This document shows, piece after piece, positions 10,300-21,491 of a DNA stretch of 64,000 nucleotides. The notes below the pieces were generated by a model. It was given only the letters and a program-made list of their open reading frames with translations. It did not search any database and had not been told where the DNA came from. Both the position numbers and the translations under genes were made by a program. Positions within the stretch are counted from its first letter, which is position 1, and each line of letters begins with the position of its first letter. Source of the stretch: Pyropia yezoensis (Eukaryota > Rhodophyta > Bangiophyceae > Bangiales > Bangiaceae). Where the stretch lies: the NCBI GenBank assembly GCA_009829735.1, contig CM020620.1:28676951-28740950 (forward strand). The letters are read 5' to 3'.

Positions 10300-10412
10300 C
10301 CGAGACAAAAAATGTTACATTTTTGCCAACCCTGGTCACCACCCTGTGTGAGCCTTTGCAGTCCCCGTCTCGCCGACTTCGACCTCGACCGTCGGCGTCT
10401 GTCGTTGCCGCA

Positions 10413-13019
10413 ATGAGCTCCTCTACCGCCTTTGCGGCGCCCCCGCTTACTCGAACTCTTTATTTCGCCGATGCTCGTCATGGTCGCTATTCCCGCGGCC
10501 CTGCCGCCGCCGCCGCCGTGGTGGGCCACATCCCCGGCGGCGGCGTCCGGCGTCGCTGCCTGGCCGGCGGCCCTGCCGCGGCGGTTCGAGCGTCGGGGGA
10601 CCTTCCCGGGCCGGTTCCCCCACTGGTTGGCGGCAAAGATAATTCTTCCAGCGCTGCACCGTCTTCGAGCTATTCTTTCTCCAAAAATAGCGACGTCTCG
10701 GTGCCCGGCTACACTGTCCCCGACACACTTGTGGCGGTCGCCTGCGCGGCCGCCGACGCGGCGGGCAATGAGGTGCGTCGGTGGTTTCGTTCTCCCGCGC
10801 TGACGGTGGAGACCAAGGCGGACACTTCGCCTGTTACTGCCGCTGACCGGGCGGTCGAGGCGGCCGTACGGGCGGTGCTGGCGGCGCGGGTGCCCAACCA
10901 CGCGGTGCTGGGCGAGGAGGGCGACGGCGCCGATGCGTTTGCCGTCGCTGATGTGGGCGCAGACGTTGACCCCGATTCTCCTACCGGGCGGGAGGTATTC
11001 ACGTGGGTGGTGGACCCCATTGATGGCACCAAGTCGTTTATGACGGGCAAGGCCACGTTTGGCACCCTCCTCGCACTCCTCCGCAACGGGGTGCCAGTGC
11101 TCGGCATCATTGACCAGCCCATCACGCGGGAGCGGTGGGTGGGGGCGGCGGGTCGGCCAACCGAGCTCCGGACGGGCGGCGGCGACGCGCCCGATGTGGT
11201 TCAGGTGGCCGTCAAGGGCGCGTCGGCCCCACCGATGGGGGCGCCGGTAGTAGCCCCCTCAACTGACGCTGCCCCTGGTGTCCCTACGACGCCGACCCGG
11301 AGCCTATCGGACGATGCGGCTCGCCTCTCCGAAGCTGACGCTGCCGCTATCCTGTCGCATGTCTTTATCTATGCCACGGCCCCTGAGATGTTTATTGGCC
11401 CAGACGTGCTCCCGTTTGGTCGCGTGGCGGCCGCGGCAAAGCACATGCTTTATGGCGCCGACTGCTACGGCTACGCCCTTCTTGCCAGTGGCCACACGGA
11501 CGCGGTGGTGGAAGCGGACCTCAAGCCGTGGGATTATCTTGCCCTTATCCCTGTCATCCAGGGCGCGGGGGGGAGCGTGACCGACTGGGGTGGGGCTCCG
11601 CTGGACGTGCACTCGGACGGGCGCGTCGTGGCGGCGGCCAACCCGGCGGTGCATGCGGCAGCCTTGCGAGTGCTGGCGGGGACTTCTGGGCTGTCCCCGA
11701 ACGCCGCCGTTGTTGTCGCTCAGGCGGCTGCTGATGCCAGGGCCACCGCCACCGCTGCTGGCGCAACAGCTGGCAATGCCGATGACACTTCTGAAGCGGC
11801 GACGGCAGCCAATGATGTCAACCTGGATGAGACGCTGCAACTGCCTCACCTGGAACGCCGTGTATGGGACGTCTCGGTGGGAAATGGTGCTGTCACGGGC
11901 ATTGCTGTCGACCCAATCGCCATGTTGGACCGCCTTTCCGGCCGCACCGACAGCGCGTCCTCTTTGCCGCCGTCGCAGTCCTCCCCCCTCGATCGTGGCG
12001 TAGGGTACGTGGAGAGTATGACCGGCTTTGGCCAAGCTGTCATTGACGATGGTCACTCTTGGGCAGTCCACGTGGAGCTCCGTTCGGTCAACAGTCGCTT
12101 TTGTGATGTCAATCTGCGTCTGCCGCGGTACCTCTCCAGCTATGAAGCCGAGTTTACCGCCGCCGTCAAGAGCTCCCTCGTGCGCGGCAAAGTTATCGCG
12201 GGCGTCGACGTGCGGCGTCTACAAACCACGGACGACAACGAGGCGTCGAACGGGGAGACGACGAGGAGTCCGACGACGGGCGCGGGGGGGTCGATAGGTG
12301 CGGACGGTGGCAACGTCGAACACCTCCGCGGCATGCCTATTCGCGTCGACGGGACGGCGGTGCGGTCCATCCGGGCGCTGCTGGATGAGGTAGCGGCCAC
12401 CGCTGGCCTGACCGGCGCTGCGGCGGTGCCGTCCCTCTCTGATGTTCTCTCATTCTCCGAGGTGTTCACCAAACGCGAATCTGAGGACGCAGCTGGTGCG
12501 GTGCTGCCGCTGGTGCGGTTGGCGTTGGCGGCCGCCATTGATGACCTCCGCAGCAGCCGCCGCCGTGAGGGCGCTGCCCTCGAGGCCGCCCTCGATGCGT
12601 GCGTGTCCCAGATTCAGATGGCCCTGACAGAGGTGGAGGCCCGTGCGCCTGTGCGCGTGGAGAAGGAGCGCCGGCGCCTGAGGGAGCGGCTGACGGCCGC
12701 GCTCGGCGATGATGTGGCCACCAGGGAGGGCGGGCCCGTAAACGAGTCGCGGCTGGAGCTGGAGCTGGCTGTCGCCGCCGACCGTTTGGACGTGTGCGAG
12801 GAGGTGGTTCGCCTCCAGTCACATCTCCAGCTCTTTCGACTGAGCTTCGTGGGCGTCGACGGGCCCATCGGGTCGCGGCTCAACTTCCTGACACAGGAAA
12901 TGCATCGGGAGGCGTCGACGATCGCGGCCAAGGCCAACGACTCGGCCATGGCGCAGTGTGCTATCCGTATTAAGGAGGAGCTGGAGCGGATGCGGGAGCA
13001 GGTACAGAACATTCGCTAG
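10413..13019 (+). CDS. Histidinol-phosphatase (HisN, inositol-monophosphatase fold) fused to YicC-type endoribonuclease
   Basis: One uninterrupted ORF of 868 aa from the ATG at 10413. Residues 1-95 are Ala/Arg/Ser-rich and transit-like. Residues about 100-425 are an IMPase-fold enzyme of the HisN type: GEE (167-169), DPIDGT (201-206) and the distal WD (373-374) are the metal ligands. SFMTGKATFGTLLALL, LGIIDQPITRERWVG and YGADCYGYALLASGHTD match histidinol-phosphatases rather than inositol phosphatases; the reaction is the penultimate step of histidine synthesis. A Pro/Ser insertion sits at about 265-310. After an Ala-rich linker (about 426-530), residues 533-868 are a complete YicC/YloC protein: SMTGFGQA at the start, VELRSVNSRFCDVNLRLP, then the DUF1732 end with RLQSHLQLFRL, GSRLNFLTQEMHREASTIAAKAND and REQVQNIR. 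YicC proteins are bacterial RNA endonucleases. Joint function is unknown. Confidence 0.88.
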   Translation: MSSSTAFAAPPLTRTLYFADARHGRYSRGPAAAAAVVGHIPGGGVRRRCLAGGPAAAVRASGDLPGPVPPLVGGKDNSSSAAPSSSYSFSKNSDVSVPGYTVPDTLVAVACAAADAAGNEVRRWFRSPALTVETKADTSPVTAADRAVEAAVRAVLAARVPNHAVLGEEGDGADAFAVADVGADVDPDSPTGREVFTWVVDPIDGTKSFMTGKATFGTLLALLRNGVPVLGIIDQPITRERWVGAAGRPTELRTGGGDAPDVVQVAVKGASAPPMGAPVVAPSTDAAPGVPTTPTRSLSDDAARLSEADAAAILSHVFIYATAPEMFIGPDVLPFGRVAAAAKHMLYGADCYGYALLASGHTDAVVEADLKPWDYLALIPVIQGAGGSVTDWGGAPLDVHSDGRVVAAANPAVHAAALRVLAGTSGLSPNAAVVVAQAAADARATATAAGATAGNADDTSEAATAANDVNLDETLQLPHLERRVWDVSVGNGAVTGIAVDPIAMLDRLSGRTDSASSLPPSQSSPLDRGVGYVESMTGFGQAVIDDGHSWAVHVELRSVNSRFCDVNLRLPRYLSSYEAEFTAAVKSSLVRGKVIAGVDVRRLQTTDDNEASNGETTRSPTTGAGGSIGADGGNVEHLRGMPIRVDGTAVRSIRALLDEVAATAGLTGAAAVPSLSDVLSFSEVFTKRESEDAAGAVLPLVRLALAAAIDDLRSSRRREGAALEAALDACVSQIQMALTEVEARAPVRVEKERRRLRERLTAALGDDVATREGGPVNESRLELELAVAADRLDVCEEVVRLQSHLQLFRLSFVGVDGPIGSRLNFLTQEMHREASTIAAKANDSAMAQCAIRIKEELERMREQVQNIR

Positions 13020-13435
13020 TCGCTAGTCCTGGGGGGGTGGTCTAGAGCGTCCCCAAGAGTTCGGCACCCAGTAGTGTGAGGCTGGGCAGTGATGGGCACG
13101 GCATGTCGTATGGGACCGGTTTCCCGATGCCCTGGCTCTTCCGCAAAGACCAAAGCATGAGAAAGGACAACCAGCACCAAGTGAAACGGACCTTCGCGGA
13201 ATGTGGGGAGTTGAACAGGGAACCAGGAGCCAAGGGCGAACTACACAGGACGGCAAGACCACGCGGCAGACAAGAGGCAACAGACGGCACCAACAAAATC
13301 ACACACTTCCAAAAGAACATCAAGTCGACGGGAAAAAAAGGTTACGCGCCAGCTGTAGGCAGCATGACCAACAACATCGGTTATGCGCTAGGAGCGGGCG
13401 TGGAAGTTGCGACGCACTGTCTCGCCGCCACGTTG
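13020..13435. other. Convergent 3' flank, HisN-YicC and UBE2H genes
   Basis: About 415 bp between the two stop codons. Probably 3' untranslated sequence for both genes. No other feature seen. Confidence 0.4.
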
Positions 13436-14912
13436 CTAGAGGTCAAACGTAGAGTCGGGCGCCGACGGTCCAGCGCTGCCATCTCCTCCTCTGCCGCTTC
13501 CATCCCGCTTGCCTCCGGCACCAGACGCGCCGTCAGCTCCGTTGCCAAATCCGTCGCTGCTCATCGATCCACCGCCGTCGTCGTCAAAATCGGAGTCGTC
13601 ATCGTCGTTGGCTTCTCCATTGGTGTTGCCGCCCCCACCGCCACCGCTACCACCATCTTCGTCCCCCCCTGCGGTGGTGCCTTGCGGGTAGTCTTCTGGC
13701 TTGGCGTACCGGACCACCATGTCCTTCACCTTGGCCTCGTACCGCTCAGGTTCCCGCATTTGTAATGCAGCAGCTTCCCCGTTGAGGGGATCGGTGGGGT
13801 TAGGATAGGTGAGCAGCTGCGGGAGGAAGATGTCAAAGATGTTCTTGAGGTCGTACATTGGGCTCCATGTTTGGTTGATGACGTCCAGACACACCGAGCC
13901 AGACCTGCATCACGTCAAAACCACAGAGCCAGGTGCCCATTCATATCTCACATGCGAGTTAGATACGCGTTTCGTAGCCGTCTCACAGGCGTGAGAGCGG
14001 CCTTGCGCCAGCCACAGCAAGGGATGGCCGTCACCAGAAACAAGGCGGGCCAACTTCGTCCACAGCTGCCAGACGACAGGAACAGTCTTGGGTCCGAAGA
14101 CGGACCAGCATCCGCCACCACAGAGCGGCCACGCACAGGCGTCTCGTGGTGCGCTCGCGTCCTGGGCCACTGCCATACAACTCAACGGCACATATCATGC
14201 TCAACCGGCTGCTGAGGCAAACACAAAGCAGACAGGTAGCTAGGGGCACGGCCAACCAAGAGCGGACGCCCGCTTACACCACCACGTACATCTCATCAAC
14301 GTTGGGGTGGAATAGGCGATTGATGAAGCCAATGCTGGGGCTCTTGTATGGGTACGCTTCGGGAAGCTCCACATGGACCTTCCACACACCCCCTTCGTAG
14401 GGTGTGTCTTTGGGGCCGTGGAAGCGCACATAGAAGGCGCCAACGTTGTCGCCGTCGCACATCTGTACGTCATAATCCGCCATCATCCTGTGGTGAGTGA
14501 TCAAAGGACATCCGTGCAGAACAGAAGAAACCAATCGCAAGGCACGGGACAACAGCAGCAAAAACAAGTATCAGTTAGACCCCTCCAGTGAGAAGCAAAC
14601 GCGACACCACAAAACAGGCCAGGCGTCTCAGCATTCCGCATCAGTGACGGGACCACCGCACACACTCGCTGCACCAGCAGCATGTCTGAGCATCCTGGGA
14701 GGCACGTATCACAGCTCTCACTTGCTATCCAACCACAAGCATGTGAAGACCACCCGCCGGTGTCTACTCTGGCCTACACGGGTCCACGAGTAGTAGGCCA
14801 TCGCCGGCCTACGCAAAAGCCGTCACCGACGCAGGTTACTAGCAGTCCGCAGCGCCGGGGCAACGTACAGCTTCATCAGGTCCATCTCCCTCCGCTTGCC
14901 AGGGCTGGCCAT
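13436..14912 (-). CDS. Ubiquitin-conjugating enzyme E2, UBE2H/UBC8 class (three exons)
   Basis: Exons 14912-14869, 14487-14290 and 13904-13436 join in phase (2, 2) to give 236 aa. Introns are 381 bp (GTACGT...CCACAG) and 385 bp (GTACGT...ATGCAG). Exon 1 codes [14 protein letters not shown], the standard UBE2H-class start. Exon 2 carries [20 protein letters not shown] and [20 protein letters not shown]. The junction with exon 3 restores [14 protein letters not shown], which includes the catalytic Cys; [20 protein letters not shown] follows. The E2 fold ends near residue 148 at VRYAKPED. The last 85 residues are a Gly/Asp/Ser-rich acidic tail ([10 protein letters not shown]), longer than in most relatives; acidic tails in UBE2H relatives are linked to histone ubiquitylation and to GID/CTLH E3 ligases. 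The product carries ubiquitin from E1 to substrates. The splicing model rests on family alignment and consensus sites. Confidence 0.92.
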
Positions 14913-16691
14913 GGTAGCAACCACCTTGGGACAGTCGGACAGAGCCGCAGAGCGCTTACACGCAGCAGCAACGGGTAACAGAGAGGTACCGGCAAAGGGC
15001 GGCTGGCTTTTCGAGGCCAGCAGCGACACGGAAAGCGCACGTGGGAGAGCGATAGACAACCACGACCCAGCAGCGTAGCTGGCCAAATGGAGAGCCACAG
15101 CGACGGCACGGACCGCAGATGCACCACGTCACAGGGCGCACGGTGCGGATGCGGCGGGCGCGGACGGGCCAAAATGGCTCGCCAGGTCGCCTGCGGCACG
15201 ACCAGCGCCTTCAGTGGAAGCAGCCAGCGACCACGACGGCTGTGACGCGTGGGCCGGGGGGCGGACGGGAGGGGAGCGGGGCTGCGGAGCAGAGGCCAGG
15301 GCGACGGAGCCGCAGTGGCAAGGCACCCACACAAACACGAGGATACGGACGGGCGCGACGGGCACGCCCACGAGCCGTCCCGCCCCACCACAAGGTGTCG
15401 CCCCCAGACGGCCCAGCACAAGCAGAGCCCCACCGAGCTGACGAGGGGGGGTCGGTGGCGGGCCGATACGACCCACCGCTGTGCCCACTGGCGGAGGTGG
15501 CAGCTCGCCTCGACGGGCCGGCCACGGCCCCGGACCCGCCCCCCCCCCGCGACTGGCTTGCTGGCGTGCCGCGGGGAAGCCTGCAGGGGCAAGCTGGCGA
15601 GATTCAATCAATTTCCGTGGAAATAACGATACTAGTGAGATTAACTCAATATTACTCACCACGACTTCACTTGTATTGATAGAGTACTTAATTTCGAATC
15701 TCAATTAAACAGTGCCAACAAACACCACGATGCATCGGGGTGTATCAATTTTATGTTATTCTAACGTCGTCGCCATCGCGCTGCCTATTTTGCCGGTCGT
15801 CTGCTCGGCGGCGCAACAGCAGTGACAGCTACCGTAGAGGACGACGGCTAGGTACGCCATCCATACGGAATACAGACACCTGGCGGTGCGTGGGCGAGCG
15901 GCGGGGGCCCCACTGCCCTCTGATAGCCACCGCCAAGGCGGGACGGAGACCCATGCACAGAGACCCATGGTCCTGCCGCCGGGCGGGGCGTCAGACGGGC
16001 ACTCGTCAGAAAAGCGTGCAACCTGAACCGGAATGGACCTCATGCAGGATATGGTTCACACGCCATGCCCCACATGACATTCGAAATCATGCCAATTGCT
16101 TCAGGCATGGGATTCTGGTCCTCACGAGATTGCTCCCTGTCGACAGGTTGGCCACGCAAGACTCTCGCCCAAAACACGCGAGACGCACTACTTAGCTCGT
16201 GTGTGAAGTAGCTAACTAGGTTTAAGCAGATACCATAAGCGACCCGGTCCAGGCCAGCAGCACGACCCCGCCGCCCCCCCCCCCGCGGCGGCTGGCCCCG
16301 GCCGGCGCCGCCCCCCCCCCCCCGCCCTGGCCGGCCGCACCGCGCCCCCCCCGGCTGGCAGCACCACGGCCGCACCGCGCCCCCCCTGGCTGGCAGCACC
16401 ACGCCCTCCCCGGCCGGCAGCCCCCCCCCCGCCCCCCGGCTGGCAGCACCCCGCGCCCCCCGGCTGGCAGCACCCCGCCCCCCCCGGCCAGCAGCTCACC
16501 CTGCCCCTCCTCGACTGCCAGCGTCCCCCTCACTTTCCGCAGGTGGTGGGATGCCGCCTGGCCGCCATGGCTGCCGCCACAGCCATCGTCATTACGGCTG
16601 CCGTCGCGGTACCGTTGATGCCATCAACGCTGCCGCGGAGTCCACCGTCGTCATGCGGTCTATGGCGTCCGGTAGTCTCACCGTGGGATCC
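14913..16691. other. Intergenic region, no gene recognised
   Basis: GC-rich up to about 15,600, then an AT-richer patch (15,600-15,780), then C-rich near-tandem DNA at 16,260-16,500 built on variants of CCCCGGCTGGCAGCACC. ORFs on both strands are low-complexity and show no domain. It may include the 3' flank of the neighbouring minus-strand orphan gene. Confidence 0.45.
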
Positions 16692-19600
16692 TCAAAAGCG
16701 GAGTAGAATCGGCCCGCCGTCATCGCCTGCTGCCGACGTGGTACCTGTGCCGGCAACACCACCGGCGCCGCTTGGGGCAGCACGTTCCGGGTTGACCGCC
16801 GGTGCCCAGGGCGTGGCGGGAGCTGCCGCGGGAGAACCATCTGTACCGGCCGTACCGCCTGCAACAGGGGTGGGAGCACAGCCTGTGCCGGTCGCCGGCT
16901 CCCAGGCCGTGGCGGCCGCGTCCTCAGGAGTACCACCGCTTTCAGCAGCAGCCGAGGTCGTGGCAGCGGGAGCGGTGCCCGTGCCGGCCCTGCCAGTTGC
17001 CGCGGCACCCCGCCCGCCCCTGCCAGCTGCCGCGGCACCCCGCCCGCTTGTGCCAACCGCCGCCGCCCCCCGCCCGCCCCTGCCAGTTGCCGCGGCACCC
17101 CGCCCGCCCCTGCCAGCTGCCGCGGCACCCCTCCCGCTTGTGCCAACCGCCGCCGCCCCCCGCCCGCCCCTGCCAGCTGCCGCGGCACCCCGCCCGCCCC
17201 CGCCAGCTGCCGCGGCACCCTGCCCGCTTGTGCCAACCGCCGCCGCCCCCCGCGCGCTCCTTTCAGCCGTAGCCGCCTCATGCCCGCCCCTGCCAGCCGC
17301 CGCGGCACCCCGCCCGCTCGTACCAGGCGCCGCCGCCCCCCCCTGCCCGCTTGTGGTCGCGGCCGACGGCCCGTAAATGGCGGCCGGCTGCCCGTCAGTG
17401 CCGGTTGACGCCGTCCCAGCATCTGCAGGCACCGAGCCAAGCTCATGCCCCGGTGCTTGGGCACCATAGATATGGTCTTCTGTCCAATGACCAAAGGACG
17501 AGATGTCCCCCTCCCCGGTCGTGTCCACTGGAGCCCAGCCTCGGGTAAGGCTTTCCCCATCGATGAAGCGGAGGCCGTTGCGCGTCTCGCCGCGCTGGAC
17601 AAAGTGCTTGTCCAAAACGCCCAGCAGCTTCACCCACGGGCCCCGGTGACCTGGGTTGATGCCGGGCGTCGGAGGGACCGGCACCTTGCCTGCCTTCTTC
17701 AGCTTCTCCTCGATCTTGGTACAGACGAGCGCCATGTGGGCGACGAGGCACGCCAGCCCCGGCTTGTCGCCAGGCGTCGAGCTTGGCTCGACGAAACGCG
17801 AGCCACCACCGAAACGCTTGAACACTGCCGCCGTTGCGTCCTTGATCGCGTTCAAGGAAACCACGTCGTGGATGTACTCGTGATCTTTGGCCAAGACGGC
17901 AGCCGCTTCGCTACCCAGCTCCAAGTGGAAGCGCGTCCCCTGGTCGTTGGACTTCTCTCTGGTGACTCCCTTGTGGCCCTGCGCGTGCAGGCTCTTCACG
18001 TAGATGCGCATCGCAGTCGTCCCGATCGCACTGAAGAAGTAGTCGATGCTGCGGGTGAGGTACTTGTGGACGACCTTCAATGCCAAAGGCGGCTGCTTCG
18101 TTGACGGCAGCATCACGCGGCTGTGGAGCAGCCTGAACGCCTCCAACCGGGATCCACCCTGTGTCTCAACTGTGGATGTCACCAGCAGCTCGTTTTGCGT
18201 CGCTGTTGTCGGGTACACGGTGGCGCTCTCATCCGAGGAAGTGTATATCTCAATCATTTTCGGGAAGATCGTCTCCTGTGCGGCGCCAGCAGGGAAAAGC
18301 ATGTAGCCACTCGCGCACAAAGAATGGGGGAGGGAAGCGCACAAAGGGGCTCGAGCACGTGAGAATAGAATAACCACAGGGACAGTTGAGGACTTGCTAT
18401 GGTGGCAGGTGATAATCCTGGGGCGTCCAGCTGCACTCGGCACATACCCGGATGGACATAACCAGCGCCCGAGTGTCACTGTCGTCATCGTCCACGATGC
18501 CCTCGCCTGCACCGGTTCCATCGCCTGGCGGGGCCTCCCCACTGGGCGGCGCACTCGTCGTCGCCGACGCCGAAGCGGCGGCCGCCGCCGCCACCAGCAT
18601 TCCAGACAGCTCACCTCGGAAGTCCTGGAGTGTTGTGGTTGTGCTGACCTGAGCGCTGGCCTGTGCGTTGGCCGTTTTTTGATGCGTAACAGCCAGGGCG
18701 TCCACCTTGGCTGTGTTGACCCCGACCAGCTGGCTGAGGTGGTTCAATGTGGAGCCCAACTTGTCCAGCTTGCCGTCCAGAGTCTTAAAGCCTGCTGCCA
18801 CGGCCTTCATGACAGCCACGAGTGGAGGCCCACCCGCGGTCTCCGCATCACCGCCCGCAGTGGTAGTTGCCGCAACAGCAACCGCGGGGCCGGCGGGTGA
18901 TGCTCGCCGTTTCGGAGACGGGGACCGAGAGCCGCGGGGGCGACGCCCGGAGGGAGGCACAAAGGCGCTTGCGCGTGGAGTGCCGCGAGTAGCCTGCCTC
19001 GACGTAGATGTGCTGGGCGAGTACCTGACCTGCTCGAACGACCGCGTTGTAGGGGTGGGCGTGTCGGAATGTGGGGGGCGGATCATGAATGCGTGCGGCT
19101 GGGCGGCCATGCCCGCCGCCGCGCTCCTGCCAGATGGGGTGCCCGCCGCCGCGCTCCCGCCAGATGGGTTGCCCGCCGCCGCGCTACCGCCAGATGGGGG
19201 GGTGGGCGTGTCAGAATGTGGGGGGCGGATCATGAAGGCGTGCGGCTGGGCGGCCGAGCCCGCCGACGCGCTCCAGCCAGATGGGGTGCCCGCCGCCGCG
19301 CTCCCGCCAGATGGGGCGCCTGCCGCCACGCTACCGCCCGATGGTCTCGGTCGTACTTGTCCTCCGATGGTGGGAGCAACGATGTTGCCCGCGTCAGCGC
19401 CTCCCGGTACACCGCCGCTTGCGCCCATCCCACCCATCGGTGGCTCCTGGTGAAGCTGTCCGTCTGTATCGGTGCTCGGCGTGCCCCCCGTTTGCCGGTA
19501 AGACGATGCCGGGGGGGTGTAGTACCCGCCAGAGTGGTCGCTAGACGCCCCTCCGGGGAGCCCGTTTGGAAGCCTGGCGGGATAGTGCCCGCCCGCCATA

Positions 19601-19959
19601 TGGCGACCAAGAGGCTCGTGCATGGAGTCATTCCGCGGCTGCGGGGGGTGCCCTGGCATGTCCGCCGTGAAGGACAAACCGTCGCGCGAGTAGTGCAAGG
19701 TTGTGGAAGGAAAGCCGCGGTAACCTCCCGCCGACGGTGGGGGACAGCTCCATGAGGGCTGCAGGGCCACCTCCCCGCGAAAGCCCGGCACCTCGGCGGG
19801 CCCGCGACCGCGCACCGGCTGGCGCACGTGCTGCTGCACGTGCTGCCCATGAGCAGGGTTGACAAAATGGGGCAAAGCCGTGTCCGCAGGCGCATGGGGC
19901 GAAGCCGTTCGCGCAGAAGGACGCGACGATGCGCCGCTGCCACTGCCGTTCGACGCCAT
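16692..19959 (-). CDS. Unknown two-exon protein with repeat-encoded Gly/Arg/Ala tail, divergent from a transposase
   Basis: Exon 1 (19959-18448) and exon 2 (18275-16692) join in phase 0 across a 172-bp intron (donor CGG|GTATGT, acceptor GCACAG|GAG), giving 1,031 aa. I do not recognise the family. Residues 1-370 are Ser/Gly/Pro-rich with an imperfect duplication around AAQPHAFMIRPPHSDTPTP; an RRPRGSRSPSPKRR basic block looks like a nuclear localisation signal. About 400-460 is helical (LDGKLDKLGSTLNHLSQL) and ends in an acidic DDDDSD. Exon 2 begins with a globular region of about 250 aa (from ETIFPKMIEI to RNGLRFIDGE) that carries the best-preserved ordinary sequence. The C-terminal 170 residues are Gly/Arg/Ala repeats made by a DNA tandem array. 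It starts 1.5 kb from the divergent transposase and could be that element's second protein; this is inference. Confidence 0.6.
16975..17345. repeat. 30-bp-unit tandem array inside the orphan gene
   Basis: About twelve imperfect 30-bp units of the kind CGCCCGCCCCTGCCAGCTGC plus CGCGGCACCC, alternating with a variant ending in CAACCGCCGCC. The period is a multiple of three, so on the minus strand it encodes RGAAAAGRGG and RGAAAVGTSG decapeptides without breaking the frame. Confidence 0.85.
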
Positions 19960-21491
19960 TACAAATAGCGTGGAGAGGGCGCTGGGGCAACAGGTCGAAG
20001 ATAAGGGAAAGGGAAGGCGCTGGAGCAAGTGGTTGAAGAGACGGCAAATGTGCGGGGCGTGGCCGGAGGGATGAGGCAGCGATGTGGGCTCGGGAGGCGA
20101 GTGTGAGCAGGTGTGAAGAGTGGTGCGCGGCTAACGGGTCCCAAGCGTGGCGGAACCCTCAGAGATATACCAGGTCCGCCGAGCCCACCAGACTCACCAG
20201 CCGAACAAGAGCCCCCAACAACACGTACCTGGTCGGCCCCCACAGCGGCGCAAGCCCCATGCATCGCGTGGTGGTTCACGCCAAACCACACTCTCTTGCC
20301 CCCCCATGTGGCCCAGCAGAGGAGTACAACAGCACCACCATCTCGCCGCTGGCACTTGCCGGTCCGTGGCACACACCAATGCGGAAGTCCTGCGGCGAGG
20401 CCGCTGGCACTGCGACGTGCGCACCCAAGTTGCGGCGGCGTCCACGTTCAACGGGTGTACCGTCGAGATGGGGGGGGATACGTGGTTCCCCAATGCGTCC
20501 ATCTGCACCATTGCTGCCGTCCTGTGGCGCGGCCATGGATTCGCCGTCCCCGGCATCCAGGTTGGTGCGGTGCCTCAGATCATGTCATACGTAGTGCACA
20601 GGTTCATTGAGTGGGGGCGGGGGGAGAAGGGGGCGTCACCCGGCCGCTGCCGCCGCTGCCGCCTTACCGAAAGCATCTGCAGCGTGAACGTCCTGGTGGA
20701 TGCGCGCAGCACGCGCATACATGTCACGCCGTGACCCGCGTGGACCCCCGACCGCGTCGAAAAGAAAATGCGACCACCGAGTAGCAAAATTGACCAAGAA
20801 AGAGTTTGGTTTTGTGACAAAGTGTCCAATAAGGTCGGCAATTTGTGAGAACCAGCCAATAACAGTTCGACACTTCTCTGTAGCCATCGGAATGACCGCA
20901 CATGCAAAACAAAATAGCCTGTACTGCACAGGCGGTCATGCGTTCCTCCTTGTAATGCACGAGCGGTCAGGTGTTTTACCATCGAGCCGAGCTTTGCCGA
21001 TCCTCGCCCCGCTTTGGTCTGCCGAGCAGCTCTCCCGTTCTGGCATCCCGAGCTACGCCCCGCTTAGCCTTATGCTCCTCGGGGCAACGCAGTGGCCCAG
21101 AACCCGACCACCGGCTTTGTGCCACTGTGCAGCGCCATGGAGGTAGGCACTGCGAGGAGGTGTGGCAAACGGGGAGGCAGCGCTGTTAAGCAGTCGGGCG
21201 TGGAGAAATGGCGAGGGGAAGGTGCTGGATGAAGATAAAGAATGGGCTCTGACTGCTGTCGTGCCCCCCAGCTTCTCTTGTGGTGCACCTGTGTCTTGCT
21301 GCCCCACTCCTTCTCTTGTCGTGCACCTGTGTCTTGCAGCCCCAGTCCTTCTACCTTCTCGGCGCCGCGTGCTGTACCCTCCCCCGATCTTCCCTCTCTT
21401 TCGGCCGCCGGTTCTTCAAACACCCCCTCGTTTAACTCCTAGCTGCGGGCATCACTCGTCGCAGCCTACATCACGCTTCATCACCGACGTC
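19960..21491. other. Spacer between divergent orphan gene and transposase
   Basis: About 1.5 kb. The part at 20,750-20,960 is AT-richer; the remainder is GC-rich. An ORF at 20147-20734 (+) has no recognisable domain. If the two flanking genes belong to one transposon, this would be its bidirectional control region. Nothing else is supported. Confidence 0.4.

Larger units (their letters stand above)
8149..10412. other. Intergenic region between divergent KRI1 and HisN-YicC genes
   Basis: About 2.3 kb without a gene I can support. The first half is GC-rich; the second half (9,680-9,850 and 10,190-10,320) is strikingly AT-rich for this genome. It contains a hairpin (9572-9610) and repeats of an ATTAATCAAAG motif (9733-10299), listed separately. 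ORFs here lack any recognisable domain. Confidence 0.5.

Noticed and set aside
4393..13019. trpD and hisN close together as an amino-acid biosynthesis cluster
   Set aside because: They are separated by KRI1 on the opposite strand and 5 kb, in a eukaryotic genome; proximity is probably chance.
20147..20734. 195-aa ORF between the orphan gene and the transposase
   Set aside because: Overlaps ORFs in other frames, no family resemblance, no splice evidence.
20960..21075. tRNA-like string on the minus strand (GGGCGTAGCTCGGGATGCC)
   Set aside because: The following bases do not form an anticodon arm and T arm of normal spacing.
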